Below are positions 19,603-28,686 of a stretch of DNA of 64,000 nt, in pieces. The stretch comes from Nitrospira sp. (GTDB lineage: Bacteria > Nitrospirota > Nitrospiria > Nitrospirales > Nitrospiraceae): NCBI GenBank assembly GCA_030692565.1, contig JAUYAO010000057.1, positions 62,001 through 126,000 on the forward strand, in the 5' to 3' direction. The position numbers and the translations under genes are program-made. Positions within the stretch are counted from its first letter, which is position 1; the number at the start of each line of letters is the position of its first letter. The notes under the pieces were generated by a model. The model was not told where the DNA came from, did not search any database, and saw only the letters and a list, made by a program, of their open reading frames with translations.

Positions 19603-20817
19603 ATGGCCACAACCGTGACAATTGATAAAGGGTGTCTGTATCGCCGAAAGGATCGGCCGACGATCTATGTGAAGTTCACGCCACGGAGAGGCGCCAAGCC
19701 GATCCACCTGAGCACTGGCAAGACCAATATGATTGCGGCCGCCGCGGCGGCCCAGGTGCTGGTGGAGCAGTATCACGGCAAGACGCCGAGGCAGGTCAAA
19801 GGCCAGAAACTCACGCTCGCCGACTTCTGCCGGCTTCCCGACAAACACAACCCTAATGATCGTGGTGGACAATTCTGGCAATATCTGGTCGCCAATCGCG
19901 CGGGCACCACCCGCAATCGCCACCACGATATTCTGCAGAATCAGATCATCCCGAATTTTGGGAAACATCGCTTCGATGACCTCGCACCCGAGGATATCGA
20001 AGCCTGGAAGCAACGACGCCTCCTTCAGGTTCAGCGATCGACGGTATTGAAAGAATTGCATTCCTTGTCGGCGGTGTTTCGCGTCGCGCGCAAAGTATTC
20101 CGCTATACGACGCAGAATCCCGTGGGCGAAATCGAAAAACCGACGGTGCCGAAGCGGAAGAAGCAGATTCCCACCGCCAATGAAATCCGCACCTTCCTGG
20201 ATGCCGCAGCCCTGCTGAAACCCTATGCGTACGCCAGTCTATTAACCGTGTATCAGGGGGGCTTACGAATTGACGAAGCTCGCCACCTGGAACCAGGCGA
20301 TGTCGATGAGGACGAGAACATCTTGTGCATTCGAGTGAAGGCGGGCTGGTCCCCAAAAGATCAGGAGGACCGGGACGTTCCATTGGTAGAACCCATGCGC
20401 ACAGTCTTATTGACGTTGAAGCACCAGAATCCGAACGCTCGTTGGCTCCTCCCTCGCGGCGATACACGAACCTATAAGTGTGAACGGTGTGGTGGCGCGG
20501 AAACCCATATCGGGAATCTGCGGAGTGCCATCCTGGCGCTTGCAAAGGCCGCCGGCATCTCGAAGAAACTTACCCATCACATGCTCCGCCACTGCAACTC
20601 GACGCATAATCGGCAGTTGGGCGCCAAAGACTACGAGGTCATGGAGCTGTTAGGTCAGCAATCGACCAAGATCCATACCATTTATACGCATGCGGAGTGG
20701 CAGCATATCGTCGAAGCGACCCAGCGGCTTGGAGCCTCGATCGGAGGTGATGGGTTATCCGCGTGGTTGTCCGCACGCGCCCGTGAGGCTGAAATGTCAG
20801 AGCAATTGGAGACTTAG
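19603..20817 (+). CDS. tyrosine-type site-specific integrase 2
   Basis: A 404-residue tyrosine recombinase, distinct from integrase 1. N-terminal arm-type domain (residues about 5-60), core-binding domain (about 65-170), catalytic domain (about 180-385). Catalytic residues: Arg in QGGLRIDEARHL, His-x-x-Arg in HHMLRHCNSTH, and Tyr in IHTIYTHAEW. The second box has LLGQQS with Gln in place of the usual His, a tolerated substitution. A CERCGG knuckle is inserted before box II. It has no frameshift and is probably active. Confidence 0.93.
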   Translation: MATTVTIDKGCLYRRKDRPTIYVKFTPRRGAKPIHLSTGKTNMIAAAAAAQVLVEQYHGKTPRQVKGQKLTLADFCRLPDKHNPNDRGGQFWQYLVANRAGTTRNRHHDILQNQIIPNFGKHRFDDLAPEDIEAWKQRRLLQVQRSTVLKELHSLSAVFRVARKVFRYTTQNPVGEIEKPTVPKRKKQIPTANEIRTFLDAAALLKPYAYASLLTVYQGGLRIDEARHLEPGDVDEDENILCIRVKAGWSPKDQEDRDVPLVEPMRTVLLTLKHQNPNARWLLPRGDTRTYKCERCGGAETHIGNLRSAILALAKAAGISKKLTHHMLRHCNSTHNRQLGAKDYEVMELLGQQSTKIHTIYTHAEWQHIVEATQRLGASIGGDGLSAWLSARAREAEMSEQLET

Positions 20818-21105
20818 AATGACGGCATCAGCCGGGCAAGGGCTGGGTAGAGTAGGGCTCTGAGAGATCACCATCGTTCAAAATGGTCGCAGTGGATGTC
20901 CTTGAAAAGCAAGAACTCACTTCAATCCTAAGTGCGACGGGATGGCCCTTGATTCATATGACCACATGCCAAACGCTTGGGGGAATAACGTCCCCGATTA
21001 CAGGAAGAACGTGGTTAATACAGCTGTAACATTGGAGGATTATGCTGCAAGCGCTGACATAGCAGTAGGAAACAGTCCGAACGCATGTTCACCGGGTAAC
21101 ACACG
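20818..21105. other. intergenic region at island right side
   Basis: No tRNA-Phe 3' duplicate is present. A 48-codon frame (20883-21029) lacks a ribosome site and is not called. GTTAAT (21014-21019) and TGTAAC (21025-21030) are 11 bases apart, a weak relative of the phosphate-box repeats described elsewhere, about 75 bases before the regulator gene. Confidence 0.4.
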
Positions 21106-21816
21106 ATGTCCACAAACACTGCAAAGAAAATTCTCATCGTGGAAGACGAGACTGACATTGCACAGTTGGTGAAGATCTATCTCGAGAAAGAAGGGTTTCG
21201 TACCGTCCATGCGAAAACGGGAAACGAAGGCCTACGACTCACCAAGAGCGAGCATCCTGACATGGTCATCCTTGATCTCATGCTTCCCGAGATGGATGGA
21301 TTGGAGCTCTGCAAGAAACTCCGAAGCGAGCAGGAGACCGCTCTTCTTCCCATTATCATGTTAACAGCCAAAGCCGAGGAGTCCGACACCATTGTCGGCC
21401 TCGAACTCGGCGCCGACGACTATATCGCCAAGCCGTTCAGCCCCAAAAACCTCGTCGCAAGGGCCAAAGCTTTGTTTCGCCGGATTGGACGGGCCAATGA
21501 TACCCAGCAAACGTCTTACCACTACGGCTCCCTACTGATGGACCTCCCTCGCCATGAAGTCATGGTCGATGGGAAAGAAGTCGGTTTGACAGCCAAGGAA
21601 TTTGGGCTCCTGGAACATCTCCTGCGAAATCCTGGCCGAGTGCTTACACGCGATGTCTTGCTGAATTCCGTATGGGGCTATGACTACTATGGCACCACAA
21701 GAACCGTGGATGTGCACATCCGTCGCCTAAAGCAGAAGCTACCTGCGCTGAATGAAGCGATTGTGTCGGTAAAATCGCTGGGCTACAAGTTGTCTGATCC
21801 GGCTCTGACGAAGTAA
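21106..21816 (+). CDS. OmpR/PhoB-family response regulator
   Basis: A 236-residue two-component regulator. The receiver (residues 8-120) has the acidic pair in IVEDETD, the phosphoacceptor Asp in MVILDLMLPEMDG, Thr in IMLTAKAEE and Lys in YIAKPFSPK, so it should be phosphorylated normally. The winged-helix effector (about 135-232) has LTAKEFGLLEHLLRNPGRVL and TRTVDVHIRRLKQKL. Closest in type to PhoB/PhoP. No histidine kinase is adjacent. A weak 11-bp TTAAT/TGTAAC repeat upstream could allow autoregulation. Confidence 0.92.
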   Translation: MSTNTAKKILIVEDETDIAQLVKIYLEKEGFRTVHAKTGNEGLRLTKSEHPDMVILDLMLPEMDGLELCKKLRSEQETALLPIIMLTAKAEESDTIVGLELGADDYIAKPFSPKNLVARAKALFRRIGRANDTQQTSYHYGSLLMDLPRHEVMVDGKEVGLTAKEFGLLEHLLRNPGRVLTRDVLLNSVWGYDYYGTTRTVDVHIRRLKQKLPALNEAIVSVKSLGYKLSDPALTK

Positions 21817-21821
21817 TTTCC

Positions 21822-22133
21822 GTGCGTGTATTTTCTCAACATCGCGAGATAAGGCCTTGCCTAAGAGGCCGCATAATCTGCCTGCTCCTCCTTTCTCTCA
21901 GCTCTTGCGTCCATCCACCCCGCGTGGAGGAATTCGAAGCCGGCATTGGACAGTTGACACAAGATAAACTGACTCGCCGGTTCGGCTATCCTCAGCGACT
22001 CAAACGCCTTTCAACAGGAGCCGAAGTCTGGGAGTATGAGTTTTTATCAGGACAGTCCCGCTGTGTCGGCTATCGTGTCTATTTCGACGCCGAGCTGCGC
22101 TCGCAGAAGTGGGAGTCTATCGCCTGTCGGTAA
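21822..22133 (+). CDS. small lipoprotein
   Basis: A 103-residue protein with a GTG start 5 bases after the regulator stop, so probably translated from the same message. A hydrophobic stretch (IICLLLLSLSSC) ends in a lipobox, giving a lipid-anchored mature protein of about 74 residues. The pattern of a short strand followed by WEYEF and CVGYRVYFDAE resembles SmpA/BamE-like small lipoproteins, but I cannot assign it firmly. Confidence 0.65.
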   Translation: MRVFSQHREIRPCLRGRIICLLLLSLSSCVHPPRVEEFEAGIGQLTQDKLTRRFGYPQRLKRLSTGAEVWEYEFLSGQSRCVGYRVYFDAELRSQKWESIACR

Positions 22134-22437
22134 GGCCGCAGACATCATAGCGAGCTATCGCGCGGATTTATACACATCTAAACCCAGACTCCCTCTCCTC
22201 TCTATTGTTTCACCTGCTGAACACGCTAAGCATTCCCGAGCCTAGCGTTCGTTCACACCTTCACGCACATCACAGACGAACCAAGAGTCTATTGCAATCG
22301 AGTTACATCTCTCCCATTCCGTCCTTTCACAGCACCAACACACTGATGGCCGAACTCCTGTAACCAAGAATTGAGGCCGTCGTGATCTAACTGTGCTTTT
22401 GATCTAGTACAACTCATTCCGGAAAGGGGAACAGCCA

Positions 22438-22863
22438 ATGGCTCACACCATCGCTCCTCGACGAAAACAACCGGGCGGAACCACCGGAGTGGCCCGCCGT
22501 GCTACTCCTCCAGTGAATGTCCGACGCGCCGATCTTTGGCGGGAACTTTCCAGGCAGCGCGCGGTGCTGGTCGCCAGCGCCAATCTCTCGCTTGCCGCCG
22601 AGTCGGCTGCAGAACTCTATGCGGATCCGGCCGACCAGGCTTCGACCGATCTCGAACACGACGTCGCCATGCAGATGAAGGTGCGGACCTTTGAACGGCT
22701 TCGACACATCGAACGCGCCTTGCAGCTCATGCGGACGACAGACTACGGACAGTGCCGCCACTGTCATCGAGACATTCCCTACGAGCGGCTCAAGGTTCAA
22801 CCCGACGCGCTATTCTGTGTGCCGTGTCTCACAACAGTCGAACAGAAAGCGGCCCATAATTAA
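22438..22863 (+). CDS. TraR/DksA-type zinc-finger protein
   Basis: A 141-residue DksA-superfamily protein. The C-terminal four-cysteine zinc finger is CRHCHRDIPYERL...FCVPC (residues about 103-127), preceded by a coiled coil (about 30-95). DksA-like proteins bind the secondary channel of RNA polymerase and tune initiation with ppGpp. The coiled-coil tip lacks the clear DxxDxA of canonical DksA, so it is probably a divergent member. GAAAGGGGAA precedes the ATG. The 300 bases upstream hold no gene. Confidence 0.82.
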   Translation: MAHTIAPRRKQPGGTTGVARRATPPVNVRRADLWRELSRQRAVLVASANLSLAAESAAELYADPADQASTDLEHDVAMQMKVRTFERLRHIERALQLMRTTDYGQCRHCHRDIPYERLKVQPDALFCVPCLTTVEQKAAHN

Positions 22864-23012
22864 CGCCATGCCACAGTTCATAACAACGACAAATTATTGG
22901 AGCCCAGCTGCGTCCTCTCACGCACCTGGCCCCCGCGCTTGTCCCTTCCTGCCAGGAGAAGGGACGAGCCCCGGTTACCTCACCATAGACAAACCCTGGT
23001 TACTGGAGGAAC

Positions 23013-23270
23013 ATGCTAAGACTTTCTAAAATCCATACCCGCCAAGGAAACGAGAGGCAATGTGCCCGCTGTGCCGGACTGCGAGTGCCGGAGATCATGA
23101 GCGAGGGAGGAACGCGAGTGTGGGCGCTCCGGTGCGTGCACTGCGGAGACATCACCGACCGGCTGATCGCCAAGAATCGGACCCGTCGGAGGGACCCGCT
23201 CACGCGCCCCCCTCGCACACCGATCTATGGAAGCGACCGGTGGAAGAAAAAGAAACTCCAGCTCTCCTGA
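23013..23270 (+). CDS. small zinc-ribbon-like protein
   Basis: An 85-residue basic protein with CARCAG (near residue 17) and CVHCGD (near residue 41), a pair of zinc knuckles, and a Lys/Arg-rich tail. The ATG has a GGAGGAAC site. The architecture resembles the 66-residue protein at 10682-10882, suggesting a small family in this genome. Function unknown; nucleic-acid binding would suit the charge. Confidence 0.6.
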   Translation: MLRLSKIHTRQGNERQCARCAGLRVPEIMSEGGTRVWALRCVHCGDITDRLIAKNRTRRRDPLTRPPRTPIYGSDRWKKKKLQLS

Positions 23271-23529
23271 CTCCCTTTATCGCAAACCGCTTCTGATCGT
23301 CTCCACACTCTATGAGAGTCGCAGCCATAGGCAGCAACTCTCTGCCTTATTCTCTGCAGACCGGAGACAAATCTTGATCTCCGCAGCCTCTCCCCCGCAG
23401 CAGACACGACCAGCACTGCCGGCCTAACCGGAACATTTCCGGCAGCCTCACGCCTTGGTTCTGAGACCGAGTGACTGACCTCGACGCTTCGTGCAGAGGG
23501 CGCAGAATGAATCTGATCCGGCATGAGAG

Positions 23530-23560
23530 AGGCGGCGTGCGCCCAATGCGCACGCCGCCT
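23530..23560 (-). terminator. terminator hairpin of phoX
   Basis: A perfect 13-bp stem AGGCGGCGTGCGC (23530-23542) and its complement (23548-23560) with a 5-base loop, 25 bases after the phoX stop on the minus strand. The T tract is missing, but the stem is unusually strong. Confidence 0.65.
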
Positions 23561-23585
23561 GGGCGAGGAGATGGGGCGGAAGGGT

Positions 23586-25595
23586 CTAACTGCCGATCCT
23601 ACCGCCGTCGTCTTTCGTGACGACGATCAGCGATGAGCGCGGACGTCCTCCGGCCGGACCATCCGGCCAGGAACTGAACTGCTTCGGATTCACGGGGTCG
23701 GCGGGAAGGTCGTCCGGCCGCTCGCCCGGATGCTGGATGCCGACGAACATCGTTCGACGATCCGGCGTCATAAAGACACCCGTGACTTCGCACTGATTCG
23801 GCCCGACCAGGAACCGCCGGGTCTCCCTGGTGTCCGGATCGGCAGCCACCATCACATTGTTTCCGAATCCGGCATAGGCACCCGCATTGATCGTCGAGGT
23901 CGACACATCGGTCTGAATCCAGAGCAGGCCGCTGGGATCCACATAAATCCCGTCCGGCGATCCATACTTGTCGCCGAAGATCGTGGAACCGTGAGCCGGA
24001 TTCGCCGGATCGCCGCAGAGCGCGAAGATGTCCCAGCCAAACGTGGGCTCCGTCCAATCCTGGCGATAGTGCCAGCGGATGATGTGGCCGTAGTTATTGA
24101 TCGCCCGAGGATTAGCCGCATCCACCGGCGGACGGGCTGAGCCCGCAGCCGTAGACCCGTCCGGATTGTTGCCCGACGGCGGAGTCGAACCCCGGCGACT
24201 ATTGTTCGTCAACGTGGCGATCGCCGTTAAGGATCGAGGGAAGGTGTCGATCCATTCAGGACGATCCATCATCGTCGCGCCGGCGGCATCAGCGGCGCCG
24301 CGCGTATTGATGAGAATGTCATTAAGCGACCAGCCGGCGAGTTTCGGATTGTCCGGCGTGAGCGGAAGCCACTCGCCCGTCCCATCCGCATGAAACTTCG
24401 CCACATAGAGAATGCCATCGTCGAGCGGGCTGATGCCCTGGCGGCGCGCCTGCTTCCAGGGCAAGTTGGAGACGAAGCGATAGATGTACTCATTCCGTTC
24501 GTCGTCGCCCATGTAGACCACGACCCGGCCGTTCCGCGCGACCTGTACCCACGCGCCTTCATGCTTCAATCGCCCGAGGGCCGTGCGCTTCACCGGAGTA
24601 GAGTTCGGTCGAAATGGGTCGATCTCCACCACCCAGCCGAACCGATTCGGCTCATTCGGTTCCTCGTCCGTCCGGAACCGCTTGTCGGTCGTGTGCCAGA
24701 GATACCCGAAACCCGCAGCGGTAATCCCATATCGCTTTTCGAGCGCCGTCTGCGGACCGTTCTTCCGGAAGTAACCGTTGAAATTTTCCTCACAGGCCAG
24801 ATACGTGCCCCACGGCGTATAGCCCATCGCACAATTGTTGAGCGTGCCCAGCACCCGTTTCCCGGTCGGATCCTCGCTCGTAACCAGACGGGAATCGCCG
24901 GCCGCCGGCCCCCCCATCTCGATAGGCGTCCGACCCGTGATGCGGCGGGCGAAGGGAGAGGGCCTGACAACATCCCACTTGCCGCGACGCCGCCGCCAAT
25001 CCCAGGGGAAGCCGGTCCGCTTCGTGACTTCGATGATCGAGACGCCATGGGCGTTCAACGACTTGTTCGTTTTTTCCTGCGTCCAATTGCTCACACCATC
25101 AGGGAACAGCAATCCATCGTCGGTGTACTCGTTGTTCTGGACGATCAAGCCTCGCTGGGATCGGACGATCGGGAAGTACACCATGCCGTCGTTGTGCATG
25201 CCCCATTGCCGCGCTTGCTCATCTGCCGTATTGCTCGCATCCTGCTTGAACGCCGGTCCGTTCGAGACCGGATCGCCCCAGGCGATGAGCACCTCCGCCG
25301 TATAGCCCTTCGGGACAGCCACGGTGTCCGCAGACGACACGGGTACGCTCTCGAATCCGAGGACAGGCCTGCCCGGCTCGCGCTCCTCGGCGGATTCGAC
25401 GGAATCGTCCGCACTTTCTTGCGCGGAGGCCGGCACAGCCTTCAACAGCGCCTCGATGCCCCCGAGCGACACCGCCGCCGCCGTGGCCATCCCGCCGGTG
25501 AGAAAGCCTCGCCGGGACAGACGGGCGTCCATCACATCTTGAAAATGTTCGTTGCCGGACTGATTGCTGACGCCTTCATCATCGATCATCGACAT
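23586..25595 (-). CDS. phoX: PhoX-family alkaline phosphatase, Tat-exported
   Basis: A 669-residue PhoX (DUF839) phosphatase that releases phosphate from organic esters in the periplasm or outside; known members bind Ca and Fe. The Tat signal SRRGFLTGG has its twin Arg at 28-29, then a hydrophobic stretch ending PASAQE. The family blocks WGMHNDGMVYFPI, NNCAMGYTPWGTYLACEENFNG and YGSPDGIYVDPSGLLWIQTD are present. ATG 25595 has AAGGAG 8 bases upstream; the in-frame GTG at 25604 does not. It follows a 54-codon gene on the same strand, and a three-repeat phosphate-type box lies about 400 bases upstream. Confidence 0.94.
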   Translation of the reverse strand: MSMIDDEGVSNQSGNEHFQDVMDARLSRRGFLTGGMATAAAVSLGGIEALLKAVPASAQESADDSVESAEEREPGRPVLGFESVPVSSADTVAVPKGYTAEVLIAWGDPVSNGPAFKQDASNTADEQARQWGMHNDGMVYFPIVRSQRGLIVQNNEYTDDGLLFPDGVSNWTQEKTNKSLNAHGVSIIEVTKRTGFPWDWRRRRGKWDVVRPSPFARRITGRTPIEMGGPAAGDSRLVTSEDPTGKRVLGTLNNCAMGYTPWGTYLACEENFNGYFRKNGPQTALEKRYGITAAGFGYLWHTTDKRFRTDEEPNEPNRFGWVVEIDPFRPNSTPVKRTALGRLKHEGAWVQVARNGRVVVYMGDDERNEYIYRFVSNLPWKQARRQGISPLDDGILYVAKFHADGTGEWLPLTPDNPKLAGWSLNDILINTRGAADAAGATMMDRPEWIDTFPRSLTAIATLTNNSRRGSTPPSGNNPDGSTAAGSARPPVDAANPRAINNYGHIIRWHYRQDWTEPTFGWDIFALCGDPANPAHGSTIFGDKYGSPDGIYVDPSGLLWIQTDVSTSTINAGAYAGFGNNVMVAADPDTRETRRFLVGPNQCEVTGVFMTPDRRTMFVGIQHPGERPDDLPADPVNPKQFSSWPDGPAGGRPRSSLIVVTKDDGGRIGS

Positions 25596-25663
25596 GAGGA
25601 TCACTCCTTGTTAGTGAAGGTGAAGAAACATTCTGAATCGACACGCGCATCGTGAGGCTCGCC

Positions 25664-25828
25664 TTAGACTCGAGAGATCGAGAGCACCCATTTCTTGATT
25701 CGCGCCATGAATGTCTCATGATGGAGGCGTCTCACTGCGCCGGAAGAAGCCAGCAACAGCGAGCGCCCCATTGTGATGGTTGCAACGTATGGCTGACTGA
25801 ATGTCCCTCTTCCTACCGGCTGCTTCAT
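25664..25828 (-). CDS. 54-residue protein upstream of phoX
   Basis: The minus strand reads ATG at 25828, 54 codons, stop TAA at 25664-25666. A very strong ribosome site GGAGGAGGAG lies just before the ATG. The product (MKQPVGRGTFSQPYV start, MARIKKWVLSISRV end) is basic and of unknown family. It lies between the proposed phosphate box and phoX, 68 bases before the phoX ATG, so the two are probably co-transcribed. Confidence 0.5.
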   Translation of the reverse strand: MKQPVGRGTFSQPYVATITMGRSLLLASSGAVRRLHHETFMARIKKWVLSISRV

Positions 25829-25990
25829 AGCCACTCCTCCTCCGTCTCGTTACACAAGCGGGTGTGGAGCTGCGACCTCTGCCTGCCGCGTACAAGGTAG
25901 CGAAGCTGCAGTCTCCGGCTCACCCCTGAAACGCGGCATGATATCCGCGGCTACTCTCACAGGAAGCCGTTACGAGCGGATCTGTGCCCG

Positions 25991-26018
25991 CTCAAAAACA
26001 TGTAACGCCGGTGTTAAG
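25991..26018 (-). promoter_or_regulatory. three-repeat phosphate-type box upstream of phoX unit
   Basis: On the minus strand CTTAAC (26018-26013), CGTTAC (26007-26002) and TTTGAG (25996-25991) follow at exact 11-base spacing. The same order, TTTAAC, GTTAAC, CTTGAG, is present before wecG and gmd. It lies about 160 bases before the 54-codon gene. Confidence 0.5.
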
Positions 26019-26385
26019 AGATGAATGCGAAAGACGGCGGAAGGGAAAGGGATTGGGATAGAAATCGGATGACGCTGAGGACTATCGGGCGGTCAGGCTG
26101 AAGAACCGGGCTTTCAGCAAGCGCGATGCACGGCGTGCGAGTTCAATGGACACACAGAAGAGAAGCGCTATATCCCATCGCAACGCACTGATCTTGGCCA
26201 ACATTATCGTTCAACTCTCCTATTTGTGCACCGGTGACTCTACGGACGGAACCGTACCCTTCCATCAGGAAACTACTAAGACAGGATGAGCAGCCCGGCA
26301 CCACCCGGCTTTGGCAGGGAACATCGCGCCTCAAAAGATGCCCCTTGAGTCGGTACAGCGAGACGCGGCGAGGATCCTCGAATAA

Positions 26386-26441
26386 GTTAACACATATTTA
26401 ACGAACCGCTCTTGAGGCAGCGGATGAGACCTGACTATCCT
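26386..26441 (+). promoter_or_regulatory. phosphate-type box and promoter of ppk1
   Basis: GTTAAC (26386-26391) and TTTAAC (26397-26402) lie 11 bases apart. TTGAGG (26412-26417) and TATCCT (26436-26441), 18 bases apart, could be the -35 and -10 just downstream. The ppk1 ATG is at 26514. The remainder of 26019-26385 shows no gene. Confidence 0.55.
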
Positions 26442-26513
26442 AGGGCCGACCTGTGGCTGACCGAAGAGTGAACCGCTGCTGTTGGGCCTCACTATTGGAA
26501 AGAATGACATACG

Positions 26514-28607
26514 ATGGATCTGACAGACCCGTCCCTGTACATCAACCGCGAACTGAGCTGGGTGCGTTTCGACGAACGCGTGCTCGAAGAGGCGCTCGAT
26601 CAGCGCCATCCCCTCCTCGAACGGCTGAAATTCCTCTCAATCTTCAGCAGCAATCTGGATGAGTTTTTTATGATCCGGATGTCCGGGCTCTACTGGCAGC
26701 AGCAGACCGGCTCCGTCGAGGCGCCGCCGGACGGCCGCACGCCGGAGGAGCAGATCCGGGCGATTCATCAGGCTCTCGCCCCGCTCCTGGCCCGACAGAT
26801 GACCTGCTGGAAAGATGATCTTCTGCCGAAACTGCGCGACGCGGGCATCCGGGTGTGTCCCTTCTCGGAAATCCAGGATGAAGCAGTCGGGCGCCTGCGG
26901 GACTATTTTAAAGCCGCCATTCTCTCGGCCTTGACCCCGCTGGCCTTCGACGCCGCCCATCCATTTCCCCATATTTCAAACTTGTGCATGAACCTCGCCA
27001 TCGTGCTCCACGACGGCGAACACCACGAGCGTTTCGCACGCTTGAAGGTGCCGCGTCTCTTTCCCCGTCTCCTCCCTGTGCCGCAGGAAGCCTCGCCGGA
27101 TACCGGCTCCGACGTATACCCTAAAAGCTTCGTATGGATTGAAGAAGTCATCGCCGCCAATCTGGATCTCCTGTTTCCCGGATGCCATGTCTCGACGGCC
27201 TATCCCTTCCGCGTCACGCGCGACGCGGACCCCGACATTGAAGCGGACGAAGCCGCCGATCTTCTCCAAGCCATTCAGGAAAGTCTCCGCCAGCGGCATT
27301 TCGGCTCTGCGGTGCGGCTGGAAGTCAGCGCGCAGATGCCGGAGCAGATTCGTCAGATTCTTGCGCAGAACCTGCACCTCGGTCCCGACCAGATCGACGC
27401 GGTAGAGGGTCCTCTTGGCATGGCTGATCTGATCGAGCTCACCAAGCTTGACCGGCCGGACCTGAAGGATCCGCCGCTCCTGCAGAAAGTCTCACCGCTC
27501 CTTGCACGTCAAGATCTCTTTACCGTCATGCAAGAACGCGATCTGCTCTTGTATCACCCCTACGACAGCTTCACGCCGGTGGTGGACTTTCTCCGCGCCG
27601 CCGCCGCCGATCCTCAGGTGCTGGCCATCAAGCAGACGTTGTACCGGGTCGGGCTCGACTCACCCGTCGTGGAGGCCCTCATGCAGGCCCGGGAGAACGG
27701 CAAAGAGGTCACCGCGCTGGTTGAACTACGGGCCCGCTTCGACGAAGAGAACAACATTCAATGGTCCAAAGAATTGGAACGGGCGGGAGTACATGTCGCC
27801 TATGGACTGGTCGGCTTGAAGACGCACGCCAAGATGTGCCTGATTGTGCGCCGCGAAGACCACGGGCTCGCCCGATACGTGCACCTAGGCACCGGCAATT
27901 ACAACCCCGCGACGGCGCGCGTGTACACCGATCTCGCGCTCTTGACCAGCAATCCGGCCATCGCCTCCGACGTCGCCATGCTCTTCAACGCGCTGACCGG
28001 GTATGCCGGAGAGCATCCCTATCGTTGCCTGATGGTCGCCCCGAGCGGAGTCCGGAAAGGCATACTTGACCGGATCGAGCGGGTCACGGCCCAACACCAG
28101 CAGACGGGACAGGGTTATATCGTGTTGAAGCTCAACGCCCTCACAGATCCGGCCTGCATTCAAGCGCTCTACCGGGCTTCCCAGGCCGGTGTCACCGTCG
28201 ATCTACAAATACGAGGCGTCTGCGGCCTCCGTCCCGGCGTCCCCGGCGTCAGCGAACGGATCACCGTCACCTCCCTGGTAGGTCGCTTTCTCGAACACAG
28301 CAGGATTTTCTATTTCCGGTTCGAGCAGAGAGAAGAAGAGTTATGGATGGGGAGCGCCGATCTTATGCCGCGCAATCTGGATGGACGAATTGAAGTGGTC
28401 TTTCCTGTCGAGGCCGCGCATCTGCGCCAGGCCATCCGCGACGACATTCTGTTTCCCCACTTGCGGGACACCGCACACCTGCGCCGGATGAATGAGCAGG
28501 GCTTGTACGAACGCGTGGCTCCGCAGCCGGATGAAGCGCCGCTCGACTCCCAGCAGCAGATGCTGGAGCGGGCCGGTAGCTGGAATCAGACTCCGCATGA
28601 GCGCTGA
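26514..28607 (+). CDS. ppk1: polyphosphate kinase 1
   Basis: A 697-residue PPK1, full family length, which reversibly polymerises the gamma phosphate of ATP into polyphosphate. The N-domain starts YINRELSWVRFDERVLEEA and IFSSNLDEFFMIRMSGL. The autophosphorylated His is in LKTHAKMCLIV (near residue 438), followed by YVHLGTGNYNPATARVYTD. The second phospholipase-D-like half has RGVCGLRPGVPG and SADLMPRNLDGRIEV. It stands alone with its own promoter region carrying an 11-bp TTAAC repeat, consistent with phosphate-dependent control. Confidence 0.97.
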   Translation: MDLTDPSLYINRELSWVRFDERVLEEALDQRHPLLERLKFLSIFSSNLDEFFMIRMSGLYWQQQTGSVEAPPDGRTPEEQIRAIHQALAPLLARQMTCWKDDLLPKLRDAGIRVCPFSEIQDEAVGRLRDYFKAAILSALTPLAFDAAHPFPHISNLCMNLAIVLHDGEHHERFARLKVPRLFPRLLPVPQEASPDTGSDVYPKSFVWIEEVIAANLDLLFPGCHVSTAYPFRVTRDADPDIEADEAADLLQAIQESLRQRHFGSAVRLEVSAQMPEQIRQILAQNLHLGPDQIDAVEGPLGMADLIELTKLDRPDLKDPPLLQKVSPLLARQDLFTVMQERDLLLYHPYDSFTPVVDFLRAAAADPQVLAIKQTLYRVGLDSPVVEALMQARENGKEVTALVELRARFDEENNIQWSKELERAGVHVAYGLVGLKTHAKMCLIVRREDHGLARYVHLGTGNYNPATARVYTDLALLTSNPAIASDVAMLFNALTGYAGEHPYRCLMVAPSGVRKGILDRIERVTAQHQQTGQGYIVLKLNALTDPACIQALYRASQAGVTVDLQIRGVCGLRPGVPGVSERITVTSLVGRFLEHSRIFYFRFEQREEELWMGSADLMPRNLDGRIEVVFPVEAAHLRQAIRDDILFPHLRDTAHLRRMNEQGLYERVAPQPDEAPLDSQQQMLERAGSWNQTPHER

Positions 28608-28620
28608 CAGCATACAATGC

Positions 28621-28686
28621 TCCGCCGCTCATGTTCGTGACGAGGCGAGTTGAGCCGAGATGATCGGGATGAAAGAAACTGACCGG
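28621..28686 (-). pseudogene. orphan RHS core fragment
   Basis: The minus strand encodes about 22 residues, PVSFFHPDHLGSTRLVTN followed by MSGG, nearly the same as PVSYFHADHLGSTRLVTN in the large RHS protein (about residue 1722). The frame then runs antisense into ppk1. It is a leftover of an RHS gene, downstream of the TPR partner gene. The codons differ from those of the intact gene, so it is not a recent duplication. Confidence 0.7.

Noticed and set aside
24390..25655. 421-codon plus-strand frame
   Set aside because: Antisense to phoX; extremely Arg-rich and without any domain.
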